Assembly (NCBI RefSeq): GCF_004359215.1
Contig: NC_090617.1
Coordinates: forward strand, 4,503,381 to 4,567,380
DNA length: 64,000 bases
Source of the DNA: Bremia lactucae
Taxonomy: Eukaryota > Oomycota > Peronosporomycetes > Peronosporales > Peronosporaceae
Direction: 5' to 3'
The position numbers were made by a program, and so were the translations under genes. The notes below the pieces were generated by a model. That model searched no databases. It was not told where the DNA came from and saw nothing but the letters and a program-made list of their open reading frames with translations. This document shows, piece after piece, positions 1 through 9,330 of this stretch; position 1 is the stretch's first letter; each line of letters starts with the position of its first letter.

Positions 1-331
1 TCTCATTCGAAGGCTCATAATCAGCCGCCTGACGGGTATCAGGCGACTGTTCCATCCTCCCCGAGTCGGCCATTTCGTCCGACTCGCACTCATAATCGAC
101 CTCTAAAGAGGGGTCGTACTCACGTGGTGAATCACCACGTGCACTCGCAACACCAAGTGTTGTGCGAGTGGAAGACACTACGGTAGACGGAACGTCTACC
201 GCAAGAGATAACAATGCGTCACCCGCGGCTGCACGAACCGCAGCCGAAGGTTCAACACTATCCTCACCCCGCATGAATTGTTCCTTCATGCGATGGAATT
301 TAAAATGATGGATCTGACCAATCAAAATCAT
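1..331 (-). CDS. Antisense accessory ORF of gypsy A1 (N-terminal 110 residues, runs off window)
   Basis: Read on the minus strand, an ATG at 331-329 opens a frame with no stop to the window edge. The protein starts MILIGQIHHFKFHRMKEQ, then an Ala-rich stretch and an acidic tail with EYDPSLEVDYECESDE. It lies 78 bp inside the 3' LTR of a plus-strand gypsy element whose pol would be left of the window, so it is antisense to that pol. The same reading, with frameshifts, is found at 3679-5384 beside the inverted copy of this LTR. I do not recognise the family; function unknown. Its intactness over 110 codons suggests a recent copy. Confidence 0.6.
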   Translation of the reverse strand, partial: MILIGQIHHFKFHRMKEQFMRGEDSVEPSAAVRAAAGDALLSLAVDVPSTVVSSTRTTLGVASARGDSPREYDPSLEVDYECESDEMADSGRMEQSPDTRQAADYEPSNE

Positions 332-394
332 TTTAAAAATTAAGTGGTCATTTAGCGACCACTCCACCTAATGACATTCAGAGTGATTGTCGTT

Positions 395-408
395 TAAGGG
401 AGGGGTGA
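395..408 (+). other. Polypurine tract of gypsy A1
   Basis: A purine-rich run (AAGGGAGGGGTGA) ends exactly where the LTR begins. This is the usual plus-strand DNA primer site of an LTR retrotransposon and fixes the following LTR as a 3' LTR in plus orientation. The mirror copy of the element carries an equivalent tract at 3597-3610. Confidence 0.6.
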
Positions 409-859
409 TGTAACGGGGTGTATCGTTACATGAAATTAACAATAAAAGATTGTTAATTAATATTATCCAAAAGGTAGATAATATTTGGAGGAAATTACTT
501 TAAATAGTAATTTCCTGAATTCTTATCCATAAATAGGTATAGACCATTATGTCTATTTATTCCGCAGACTAATCAGCTGTAGAAGTAATCAAAGAGAGTT
601 ACGAGATAAGATAGATAAGAATTCATTTACATGTTTAGTATTAGTTTATAGTTAAGACAACATTTACAAAGATAGATTAACAAAGACACTTAACTATATT
701 AATACAGTTTTCATTTTACCCTCTTAAGCTAACTTGCCTTAAGAGAAGTCTTCCTCTACACGTACAGTGTACGTTACTTAACGAGAGGCACCACTCACAT
801 CTGAAGCAGTGTGAAGTGGACTTGTACTGAAACAGTACAAGTCGCAGTGCCCCGTTACA
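409..859 (+). repeat. LTR of gypsy family A (3' LTR of A1)
   Basis: The 451-bp repeat starts TGTAACGGGG and ends CCCCGTTACA, a perfect 10-bp terminal inverted repeat. An inverted copy lies at 3150-3596 and a tip fragment at 45487-45615. Near the 3' end it has a perfect 9-bp hairpin (CTTGTACTG / CAGTACAAG, 821-841). The end is followed directly by a second, cut LTR of the same family. Confidence 0.85.
695..707 (+). promoter_or_regulatory. Conserved TATA-like motif in LTR A
   Basis: TATATTAATACAG occurs at this place and again at 914-926 in the cut LTR and at 52463-52475 in LTR B2; LTR B1 has a one-base variant on the minus strand at 18749-18761. Conservation between LTR families of otherwise differing sequence suggests a core promoter or related element. 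No transcript start can be seen from sequence alone. Confidence 0.35.
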
Positions 860-860
860 T

Positions 861-1078
861 TATTAGTTTATAATTAAGTTAAAGTTTACAGATAAAAAGA
901 AGAGATACTTAATTATATTAATACAGTTTTCATTTTACCCTCTTAAGCTAGTTACCTTAAGAGAAGTCTTCCTCTGCAAGTTCTTGTGTACGTGAAATAA
1001 CGTAAGGCACCACTCGCAACTGAAGCAGTGCGAAGCGGACTTGTACTGAAACAATACAAGTCGTAGTGCCGTGTTACA
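861..1078 (+). repeat. 5'-truncated LTR of gypsy A2
   Basis: This stretch matches the last half of the preceding LTR, from its TATTAGTTTATA point to the end GTGTTACA, with scattered substitutions. The first roughly 230 bp are missing. It is followed by a primer-binding site and gag, so it is what remains of the 5' LTR of A2. Confidence 0.8.
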
Positions 1079-1080
1079 CC

Positions 1081-1088
1081 TGGTAGCA
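1081..1088 (+). other. Primer-binding site of A2 (initiator-Met tRNA type)
   Basis: TGGTAGCA lies two bases after the LTR end. It is complementary to the 3' end of a tRNA finishing UGCUACCA, as in eukaryotic initiator methionine tRNA. The same eight bases follow LTR D1 (9277-9284) and, on the minus strand, LTR E1 (43969-43976). Confidence 0.5.
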
Positions 1089-1128
1089 TTTTATAGTCCG
1101 TCCAAGGACCACATTTCCCACATCTAAC

Positions 1129-2260
1129 ATGGACATGTTCGATGATAGTGGGAATACGCATCACGTTTCCCCTGAAAGCTACTCCTTTCTAAGTGATATA
1201 GAAAGGAGTGCGGTTGAACGAATGAATTTGACCGTAGGAAACGATGCAATTTTAACAATGCTGTCCAATTGGACGCCCTTCATTCAACCATCGCCAAGTT
1301 CATACAACATGAACTTGACGAGATGAAGGAAAAAGTAGCCTTGCTGAATCAGCAAGGCTCTCAACAGGCGTAACTGTTGAGGTTACAACAGGTACGGACC
1401 CCTGTACTTAGCATGACATTAACGCGTCGTCCCAAACTTTAAAGATTGACATCTCTAAGTATAGGGTAGTCGAAGAAGACTCCCTCTTGAGATGGTTGGT
1501 CGAGTTAGACGATGCCAAAAGGGCACGTCACATCATCGACGAGCAAATGCCAGTCACTTTCGCTCAATCAAATCTGGCAGGACGTGCCAGAACTTGGGCA
1601 TTGGGTCTTAAGTTGCGCGAACCATACGTCTTTGGATCGCTAAAGGCTTCTAAAACCCCGCTCAAACCGACGTTTGAACCACCAAGGGCTGAGTTCAGAG
1701 CTCGTTCAGAGCTATTGAAACTCAAGCAAGGCAAGCGTGATGTTCACGCATATGCTCAGCACATACAACTCTTAGCAAGTTGTATTACAAAAAAACCAGT
1801 TCATGAACGCACGTTGATTACGGTGTTCATGCAAGGGCTTACGGATGGTCCCGTAAAGACCCATCTGTCCGCTTAGAACTTGATACGCTTGAAGAAGCAA
1901 TATCCGTTGCGGAACATAATGGCTATAGCTTGAGACAGGCTCAAGCTAGTTCGTCATCGTATCCTCCACCAAGACGTCACAAGTTTGGAGGTCCAAAACC
2001 CATTGACCTTTCCTACGTCGAAAGCGAGAGACCTCGCTTTACGAACAATAAGCGATCACAGAAATGCCATCGCTGCCAAAAATAAGGACACTACGCTCAT
2101 GAGTGTAGTGCCCCACGCCCTGCACCGAAAGGTACTGCACGTAATTTCGGACCGTATGCCAAAAAGGGCAACGGTTGCGGGTCTGACGTTGCTGCGAAAT
2201 CGCAAAAGCGAGGCGGACCGCCAAAAAATGGTCGGGGTCAGTAGGGGCGCAACGCCCTAC
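1129..2260 (+). pseudogene. gag of gypsy A2 (broken)
   Basis: Gag packages the element RNA in virus-like particles. The start MDMFDDSG at 1129 follows the primer-binding site. A frameshift near 1290 moves the reading to a frame with FIQHELDEMKEKVALLNQQ. The gag core is an open stretch at 1487-1876 with ARTWALGLKL and a RDVHAYAQHIQLL segment. The zinc knuckle at 2065-2106 reads C-H-R-C-Q-K-stop-G-H-Y-A-H-E-C: all CCHC ligands are present but a TAA (2083-2085) replaces one codon. The intact counterpart is at 53689-53730. At least three lesions make it non-coding today. Confidence 0.75.
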
Positions 2261-2294
2261 TGATCCAGCAACCTCAAGAGAATTTGCAAATCTC

Positions 2295-2774
2295 TTGACA
2301 AAAGTTGCTCCAGACACACAATCATTATGTGTCTCTGCACCTGGTGATGAGGTATCCCTCATCACCTTGAAGTTGAAAGTGACAAATGATTTTTCACTCA
2401 AAGCCCTAGTGGACTGCGGAGCGTCGAATAACTTTATTCGTCGCCAGTCACTACAGGGTCGTAGGCTTAAATATGTTGAGCGCGACATCCCTCCAACGAG
2501 GATGACGGTCGTCTAGCGACAGGGGCATCGATAACAGTAATGAAACGCGTAGTGAAATCTCACTACACGTTAAGAGATTTACAGTTTGATGATGATTTCA
2601 TCGTACTGGATTTGGATGACAAATTTGATGTCATCCTAGGTTTACCTTGGCTCAAAATATACGAGCCAAGGATCAGCTGGCAGCATCGATCCTTAAAGAT
2701 GCCTGCCAATTGTTCATCAGATGGCCATCTGATGAACGTCTTAGAGCGTCCAGAAGCGTGTGGATGTTACAAGA
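2295..2774 (+). pseudogene. Aspartic protease of gypsy A2 (broken)
   Basis: The protease cuts Gag-Pol. The active-site region reads LVDCGASNNFIRRQS, with the triad Asp-Cys-Gly in place of the usual Asp-Ser/Thr-Gly; the same Cys is found in B1 and B2. After a stop at 2514 the second half continues with FDDDFIVLDLDDKFDVILG and LPWLKIYEPRISWQ, the typical flap and ILG-type C-terminal part. The reading stops being gypsy at about 2774, where unrelated element sequence begins; RT and integrase are gone. Confidence 0.75.
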
Positions 2775-2905
2775 GTTGGTCCCAAATGTGCACTACACCC
2801 AAGTATTGGTTCTAATTAGTATAATTTAGTAATTGACCATCCTCTTAAGTACACCAAGTGTACTTATCGGGGACTGTGTAACATTATGGCAACTTTAGCG
2901 CGTTA
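2775..2905 (+). repeat. Fragment of gypsy D: leader between 3' LTR and antisense ORF
   Basis: This segment is the reverse complement of about 36593-36712, including the box AAGTACACCAAGTGTACTT (an inverted repeat around AAGTACAC/GTGTACTT). In D2 that region lies between the antisense ORF and the 3' LTR. Here it is orphaned, joined to the end of the A2 protease. Confidence 0.6.
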
Positions 2906-3149
2906 CAAAAATCACGAAAATTATTTGCGGTTTTGAAGAAAAATCGGCGATCATTCTTAAATTGCTATGACTCGTCAAGTAAAGTAAAGGTAATCAAACT
3001 CGAGTGCGATGGGGTGGCCGGTGCTGCCTCCGGATCTGCAGCCCCAGAAATGTCCGCGTCGCTCGCTTCCACCATATTTGAATTGTTCGGATTCGCGTTT
3101 GTCGAATATATTGGGTTGGCGGAAGACTCGACTTGATCGACTTCTGGAA
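2906..3149 (+). other. Unassigned sequence with a 67-codon frame
   Basis: I do not recognise this stretch. A frame at 2933-3136 has an Ala/Ser-rich middle and a hydrophobic end (IFELFGFAFVEYIGL). No match to other parts of the window was seen. It could be a piece of host sequence or of an unknown element trapped between A2 and A3. Confidence 0.25.
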
Positions 3150-3596
3150 TGTAATGGTCAGTACGACTTATACTGCTTCAGCACAAGTCCACTTCGCACT
3201 GCTTCAGTTGCGAGTGGTGCCTTACGTTTTTCACGTACAATAGTACGTGCAGAGAAAGACTTCTCTTTAAGGCAACTAGCTTAAAGAGGGTTAAATTAAA
3301 ACTGTAGTAATATGATTAAGTATCTCTTCTTTCTATCTGTTAACTCGAACTTAATTATAAACCTTTACAAAACATGCAATTGAAATTCTATCGTATCTGT
3401 CTCTCTCTTTTGTTTACATCAACACTTGATTAGTTAGTCTGCGGGATAGATAGATATAATGGCCTGTACCTATTTATGGATAAGATTTCTGAACATTACT
3501 ATTTAAATTAATATTCAAATAGTATCAAACGTTTAGATAACATATGTATTAACAACCTTTAAATGTTAATTTCTTGTAACAATAAACCCCGTTACA
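3150..3596 (-). repeat. 3' LTR of gypsy A3
   Basis: It is the reverse complement of the LTR at 409-859. On the given strand it starts TGTAATGG (left tip slightly mutated) and ends CCCCGTTACA. The right flank, TCACCTTTCTCTTA (3597-3610), is the reverse complement of a polypurine tract, which proves that the element body lies to the right. Confidence 0.8.
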
Positions 3597-3678
3597 TCAC
3601 CTTTCTCTTAAACAACAAACACTCTGACTGTTATTGGATGGAGTGGTCACTATGTGATCACTTAACTTAAGAAAAACG

Positions 3679-5384
3679 ATGTTGATTGGTCAGAACCATT
3701 GTTTTAAATTCCGTCGCATGAAGAACAAACTCATGCGGGGTGACGATAGTGCTGCGCCTTCGGCTGCGGTTCGTGCAGCCGCGGGTGACGCACGTTTATC
3801 TTTTGCGGTAGAAGGAACGTATCATCTTCCACTCGCGCAACACAAGATGTTGCAGGTGCACGTGGTGATTCACCACGTGAATACGACCCCTCTTTGGAGG
3901 TCGACTACGAATGCGAGTCGGACGAAACGGCCGATTCTGGAAGAATAGAACAGTCGCCTGATAGACGTCAGCCGGCTGACCATGACCTTCGAATGAGATG
4001 GCTCATTCTGATAGACGAGTAAATAGTTTATTTGGATCCGACGATGAGGATGATCCCTCATCGCCTGTACGATCTCCCATACGGTCACCTGCACGTGATT
4101 CTGTGCAAGGTGACGACGATGGCGTAAGCCATCGTAAGAAAAGTTCTTGTGGTACTCCTGCTTCAGTGGGTACCCTTTAGGGGAGTGAAGACAATAAAAT
4201 GTCTCATCTCGCCCTTGAAAAGAAGCCGTGGCTTTTGCCTGAACGGCTTATCAATAGCTTGTCTGGAGAAACTACTCCTCACAATAAATATCCCTTATTT
4301 ATTGCGACAAAGCTACATGGCCTTGATCCCAGCGCGAAGAACTTTCGCGCTGATGAAGATTTCTATCTCGATGCTTTTCTTAAGCATCGGTGGTTTAGTG
4401 GCAATAATAAGCGAGATAAAGTCTCGCTTATGCAAGCTTGGAGTGCGTTCATTCGCAATGTCAAAGACATTCAACGCGAAGCCTGGCTTCAAAAACTTTA
4501 CACGAATCGCGTTAAATTTGAGAAAAGATCTCCAACCGGAGCAAAGTATAAATTGCATCGGTTGTCACGTGAGGTTGGGCTTCCATGTCTCTAGTGGGGT
4601 CATCCTGTTCGTGTTGTGTAGACAACTCGAAGAGGGTAAAAGGGGATGTCTATTCCCTTTCTTCGCCCTGAGAAAGGGCTCGCATCTCTTTTGAGTTGCG
4701 TGACGCAACTGACGATTTGCAATCGATTTATATGCGCCAGGGGCGCGTATTTTCTGAAGGGCCTTCTGAACCATCGAATGGGTCTCGTCATACTGACGGA
4801 CGAGGCCCCCAACGTCAGCAACAGCTAGGAACGTGGCCCCCAGCTGTCATGTGAAGGTGGATAACCATGCCAGCGAACAAGATAAATCGTTCGCTGCCCC
4901 TTTGCATCACGGTGGTTCTGGAGACGTTCCATAAGGAAACGTTAATAACCGTGGGTATCCACCAATGGTTGTTGTGGAGGAGGGAAGATTAGATCCGAAC
5001 CGTGTGTTGGATTTAATGTCGAAAATCGACAAAATCGATCACTTTCTCCATGATTTGAGGGACTTGACCACGAGCGCGGCAAGCGTCGCTCGTTGGAGCA
5101 GATGGTGCAGGCTCAACATATCGAGCGGTTGGAAGACCGTTTGAAAGGTGCGTACTCCATGTTGGGGTACGAGCGGAAATATCATGCTGTTCGCGATGAG
5201 CTGTCGTCAGCTCATCGTGGTTTCGAGAATATTCGGAACCGGCATAAGAAACTTCAAGTTCAACATGAGAATCTGGATCGCGATCACAAGAATCTTGGGG
5301 ATTATTGAAAAGGGTGGTCAGATCCGTCCGCGGAAAAAGCCGCGTACTAATGGTACGGGCGGAGCCGACCAATGTAAAACGTAG
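3679..5384 (+). pseudogene. Antisense accessory ORF of gypsy A3 (frameshifted)
   Basis: Starting 82 bp inside the 3' LTR and opposite to pol, this matches the A1 antisense protein at its start (MLIGQNHCFKFRRMK). A frameshift near 3800 and others break it, but long frames remain: an acidic Ser/Pro part (FGSDDEDDPSSPVRSPIRSP), a core at 4199-4594 with KKPWLLPERLINSLSG and GAKYKLHRLSREVGLPCL, and a heptad-rich, coiled-coil-like part at 5093-5308 (HIERLEDRLKGAYSM). The core REAWL...FEK...GAKYKLHRLSRE is shared with B1 at 20020-20110. It converges on the integrase end. Function unknown; nuclear or RNA-binding roles would be guesses. Confidence 0.6.
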
Positions 5385-5625
5385 GATGCGTTCGCATCTT
5401 ACGTGGCAATTCTATTGTGTACACATCCGTGGATCTCTATCCGAGACCAGTTCACGGGGTAACCCAAGGAGTTTGAATACCATGTCGATAAAGGCACTGG
5501 CACATCACGGAGACGTAATCGACTCTGGTACTGCAGCAAGATGTACCATCTTGCTGAATCTGCCTACAAAAACAAGGATTCCATTGTTTTTGTGATCGTC
5601 TTAAGGAAATCCGAAGCCAATGTCC
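5310..5625 (-). pseudogene. Integrase remnant of gypsy A3 (internal deletion)
   Basis: The minus strand reads NNGILVFVGRFSKMVHLAAV, then LPRELVSDRDPR, which holds the second catalytic Asp, and then jumps to VYTIELPRKMRTHPTFYIGR, the C-terminal domain. The TDGQTER part with the catalytic Glu and the following 250 or so residues are missing. Upstream, the RNase H end is joined directly to the integrase core (GFGFP), so the zinc-binding N-terminal domain is lost too. Confidence 0.7.
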
Positions 5626-5993
5626 ACCATGTCCTTATCTTCTTTGCAGGCTTTCTTTATGTCATCAACTAAGGTTGATGACGGAACACTCGTAGTGAGT
5701 GTTGCAACAGTAATATTACTTTCACAGTTGGAGTGCACTGCTGCCTCGAAATCCGGTCGGCGTGATAACGCATCAGCGACGACATTAAGTCGTCCTAGTT
5801 TATATTTGACGGAGAAATTATACTCCGCGAAGAAGGATAGCCACCTCGCCATTCTTTGCGAGAGGTGTGGGATGTTTACGGCCGTGCGTAATGACGCATG
5901 GTCCGTATATTCGATGAACGGTCTATCTCCTAGGAGATAAACCCTTAATTTAGCCAATGCATATTTCATGGCAAGGAGTTCCTTGTCATGCAC
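5601..5993 (-). pseudogene. RNase H domain of gypsy A3
   Basis: The frame begins MHDKELLAMKYALAKLRVYL and contains the characteristic YTDHASLRTAVN and NVVADALSRRPDF motifs of the RT-linked RNase H of Ty3/gypsy. It degrades the RNA strand during reverse transcription. Its last codons run into integrase sequence through a deletion. The N-terminal part of the domain is seen upstream at 6261-5986, with a 40-bp or so deletion between them. Confidence 0.75.
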
Positions 5994-6324
5994 TCGGTAA
6001 TTGGTAACAGACGACGCGCTCCGCGCCGTCTGTATCGTATTGCATCAACGCGCAGCCGATAGCAAAATCGCTGGCGTCACATTCCACATGGAATTGCCTG
6101 TCTTGATCTGCAATCGCCAAGATGGGCGATTGCATCAAGCTTTGCTTGATACCTTCAAACGAACGCTGACAATCAGCGTTCCATAACCATTTCTCGTCTT
6201 TTTTCAAGAGACGAGAGAGATGAACTGTCATCTCTGCATAATTGCGAGAGTACTTGTGCAAGTACGCCGCTAAACCAAGGAACTTTCTAAGTCCCTTGAC
6301 ATCGACTGGAACTGGCCAGTCGGT
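5919..6324 (-). repeat. Left copy of a duplication flanking the assembly gap
   Basis: This RT/RNase H segment is repeated almost exactly at 6912-7354, in the same orientation, on the other side of the N run. Differences include single bases and a missing stretch of about 40 bp after the CACTCGGTAA point. It may be a real tandem duplication, or two alleles or overlapping contig ends placed side by side. Confidence 0.7.
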
Positions 6325-6917
6325 NNNNNNNNNNNNNNNNNNNNNNNNNNNNNNNNNNNNNNNNNNNNNNNNNNNNNNNNNNNNNNNNNNNNNNNNNNNN
6401 NNNNNNNNNNNNNNNNNNNNNNNNNNNNNNNNNNNNNNNNNNNNNNNNNNNNNNNNNNNNNNNNNNNNNNNNNNNNNNNNNNNNNNNNNNNNNNNNNNNN
6501 NNNNNNNNNNNNNNNNNNNNNNNNNNNNNNNNNNNNNNNNNNNNNNNNNNNNNNNNNNNNNNNNNNNNNNNNNNNNNNNNNNNNNNNNNNNNNNNNNNNN
6601 NNNNNNNNNNNNNNNNNNNNNNNNNNNNNNNNNNNNNNNNNNNNNNNNNNNNNNNNNNNNNNNNNNNNNNNNNNNNNNNNNNNNNNNNNNNNNNNNNNNN
6701 NNNNNNNNNNNNNNNNNNNNNNNNNNNNNNNNNNNNNNNNNNNNNNNNNNNNNNNNNNNNNNNNNNNNNNNNNNNNNNNNNNNNNNNNNNNNNNNNNNNN
6801 NNNNNNNNNNNNNNNNNNNNNNNNNNNNNNNNNNNNNNNNNNNNNNNNNNNNNNNNNNNNNNNNNNNNNNNNNNNNNNNNNNNNNNNNNNNNNNNNNNNN
6901 NNNNNNNNNNNNNNNNN
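6325..6917. other. Assembly gap (593 N)
   Basis: Unknown sequence. Both sides hold copies of the same RNase H region, so the gap may have been sized or bridged wrongly. Confidence 0.98.
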
Positions 6918-8127
6918 AACGGTCTATCTCCTAGGAGGTAGACCCTAAATTTAGCCAATGAATATTTCATGGCAAGGAGTTCCTTGTCATGCACTGGATA
7001 ATTGCGTTCAGCTGGTTGCAGCTGACGCGATTGGTAACAGACGACGCGCTCCGCGCCATCTGTATCGTATTGCATTAACGCACAGCCGATTGCGAAATCG
7101 CTGGCGTCACAGACCACATGGAATGGTCTGTCTTGATCCGCAATCGCCAATATGGGCGATTGCATCAAGCTTTGCTTGATACCTTCAAACGAACGCTGAC
7201 AATCAGCGTTCCATAACCATTTCTCGTCTTTTTTCAAGAGACGAGAGAGATGAACTGTCATCTCTGCATTATTGCGAGAGTACTTGTGCAAGTACGCCGC
7301 TAAACCAAGGAACTTTCTAAGTCCCTTGACATCGACTGGAACTGGCAAGTCGGTACTTGCCTTGATCTTTTCGGGATCAGGGCACACGCCGTGTTTAGCG
7401 ACGATGCACCCAAAAAGTGGTATTTCGCTTGCAGCGAATATACACTTCTTGAGATTTGCATACAACCTATGTTTTCGCATAAGTGTAAGAACATGACGAA
7501 CGTGAGTTTTATGAACTTCCAAGTCCGTCTTACCGTCCATGGCCCGGCTATGGACGAATACATCGTCAAAATAACTCGGTCCGAATTCCCGCACCGGTCT
7601 CGACAGATTTCTTACACATATATTGAACGTTGCAGGGGCGTTACTAAGCCCTTGAGGCATCACTAGCCATTCCCAGAGCTTCCACTGGGGGTGCTCACTG
7701 CTGTGTACGGGATGTCCCGTTTACGCATAAGAATTTGATAGAACCCATCCATCAGATCCATAGATAAAAAGATCGTGCTCTTAGACATACCATCTACGAT
7801 TGCGTCTTTTCTAGGTATCGGCATTTGAGCCGGTACTGATGCAGCATTCAGTTTGTTGAATGCGTGCACTATCCGCCACCCTCCTGTGGCCTTTCGCACA
7901 CAGAAGGTCAGAGAGCTATGTGGGGAGGTTGACTTCCTTACATGGCCCGCTTTTACCCGATCGGTAAAGAATTTACCGATCGCAAGTACTTGATCACAAG
8001 GCAGTGGCCACTGCTTCATGACATGTACTTCGAGCCCGGTTTGAGCTCGATCTCATGTCGAGTGCCTTTATCTTTAGGCAACTCGCATGGAGCTGCTTCG
8101 GGGAATACATCCCCGAATTCTATTTAA
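6918..8127 (-). pseudogene. Reverse transcriptase and RNase H start of gypsy A3
   Basis: Two overlapping frames make up an RT that is otherwise well kept. The first (8019-7663) holds HVRKSTSPHSSLTFCVRKA and the motif A region FLSMDLMDGFYQILM. A frameshift near 7663 leads to MMPQGLSNAPATFN and the catalytic YFDDVFVHSR (codons at 7562-7573), then KFLGLAAYLHKYSRN and the RNase H start FHVVCDASDFAIGCALMQ. Both catalytic Asp pairs are present. The run ends at the N gap. Confidence 0.8.
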
Positions 8128-8865
8128 TCCTCGTATAGAGAATTTCCCTTGAGTGACCCCAATTTGAGTAGTGTATCTTTCAATCCGAGTATTCACTTTC
8201 GTCTATCGATGAGCTGCTGAGAACCCGTTCGTTCTCTAAATTTGTTTATCGCTAACCGAATGTCGGTTACGTATTCGTCCTCAGTGACGTGTACGCAGAT
8301 CTGCTTGGTTTTACCACCATGCAGATCTCTCAATAACCGCTTAAGTTCTAGGGTTGGTAATTGAGTTATCTCCGAAGTTAACTTCGGAGGCGCATACAGA
8401 TCAAGAGTACTCTCGAACCGTTAGTAACCAGGACATTTAATGTCTCGTTTCTTCCTAGGATTTATCCAGAGGCTCCCAATGGATTAATCCCTCGGGATTT
8501 AAAGTCTAGTAACTTCAACTATTTGAGAAAATTTCTCCTCAAGAACGTGAAGAGCTCTTCCCTCAACGTCTTCCGAATGTGATTGCGCTATCCCAATCGG
8601 TCCTCTACGGTCGACTCTCTACTCGACCTAGGATGGTCGCGTTGTCCCTTTGGGGCAACCAATGCACTTCTTGAATGTCGCCCGCCAGGCGTACATTCAT
8701 GTCTCAATCCACTCGACTTATTCGAGTAGTGGACCTTCGGCGCTGCCTGTGCATTAACACAGCCTCCGGCAGCTGACTCCACAGTGTGATTAGTAATCAC
8801 ACTGTGATCTGTGCAGCTGAACTAACGACCATCTACAAGTGAGGCCATCGCACTCACTCGTAGTA
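8128..8865 (-). pseudogene. Protease-RT linker of gypsy A3
   Basis: The region aligns by eye with the linker of B1 (24000-24700) and B2 (54400-55280), including the shared CGATGAGCTGCT and CGCAGATCTGC words. No catalytic motif is expected here. It has several stops. The segment ends in the CACTCACTCG stretch that follows protease in the other copies. Confidence 0.6.
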
Positions 8866-9029
8866 TTAAATAAAATATTAATTTTACCAATCAAATCGTC
8901 ATCTCTATAGATAACACTTTATATGTATTGCAAGCGTAACTTTCTAGATACCTCGCGTAACGGATGACGCTAGCCGTCATCATAGATGATGCTAGGCGTC
9001 ATCCTTCCTAATGTGAAGGCACCTACGGC
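8866..9029 (-). repeat. 5' part of LTR D1, inverted in place
   Basis: This is the reverse complement of the first 165 or so bases of LTR D2 (36713-36880). Its right end, GCATCACA, is the LTR tip TGTGATGC read backwards, and it abuts the forward rest of the same LTR. It contains a hairpin of GGATGACGC / GCGTCATCC arms (8960-9002). Confidence 0.7.
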
Positions 9030-9274
9030 ATCACAACGATTAAATATAAATCAGTCTGAAAACTACTTTCTACTTGATAAGTGCGCACGAGGAGACGGAT
9101 TTCCGCTCCCGTGACGACACTTAACCAGAATTCTTAGTGTGTTGGGTGAGGACGCTAACGCGCCCACCACAACCTTCTCACTGCACGCAAGAGAAGCAGG
9201 TTTAAACGCTTTCTCGCTGTGCTAGGGTGTGTGTCTAAGTAGAGCTTGGCCGCATTACGACATGCCCGCGTACA
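9030..9274 (+). repeat. 3' part of LTR D1
   Basis: It continues LTR D in forward orientation from ACGATTAAAT to the end GCCCGCGTACA. It matches 36881-37088 and the fragment at 62410-62636. The primer-binding site TGGTAGCA follows at 9277-9284. Confidence 0.8.
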
Positions 9275-9330
9275 CTTGGTAGCACTTGAAATCCTCCCCA
9301 CGACCCGCATCTCTGCGTGTATACGTAAGG

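Larger units (their letters stand above)
3150..8865 (-). mobile_element. Ty3/gypsy element A3, minus strand, truncated
   Basis: From right to left: protease-RT linker, RT, RNase H, integrase remnant, then the antisense ORF (plus strand), polypurine tract and 3' LTR. The 5' side is cut in the protease C-terminal region at 8865, where LTR D1 begins. Gag, most of protease and the 5' LTR are absent. An N gap and a large deletion in integrase interrupt it further. Confidence 0.75.

Noticed and set aside
1985..2263. Separate 92-codon plus-strand gene
   Set aside because: An out-of-frame reading through the gag C-terminus; the real frame shows the zinc knuckle.
2039..2488. 149-codon minus-strand frame in A2
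   Set aside because: Complement of the gag zinc knuckle and protease start; no motif of its own. It is at the wrong place to be the antisense accessory gene.
4149..4694. 181-codon plus-strand frame
   Set aside because: It overlaps the better supported antisense ORF core (4199-4594) in another frame; only the latter matches B1.
5013..5372. 119-codon minus-strand frame
   Set aside because: Mostly the complement of the coiled-coil end of the A3 antisense ORF; only the first codons touch integrase C-terminal sequence, in the wrong frame.
6242..6934. Long frame across the first gap
   Set aside because: It consists mostly of unknown residues from N and has no real coding content.
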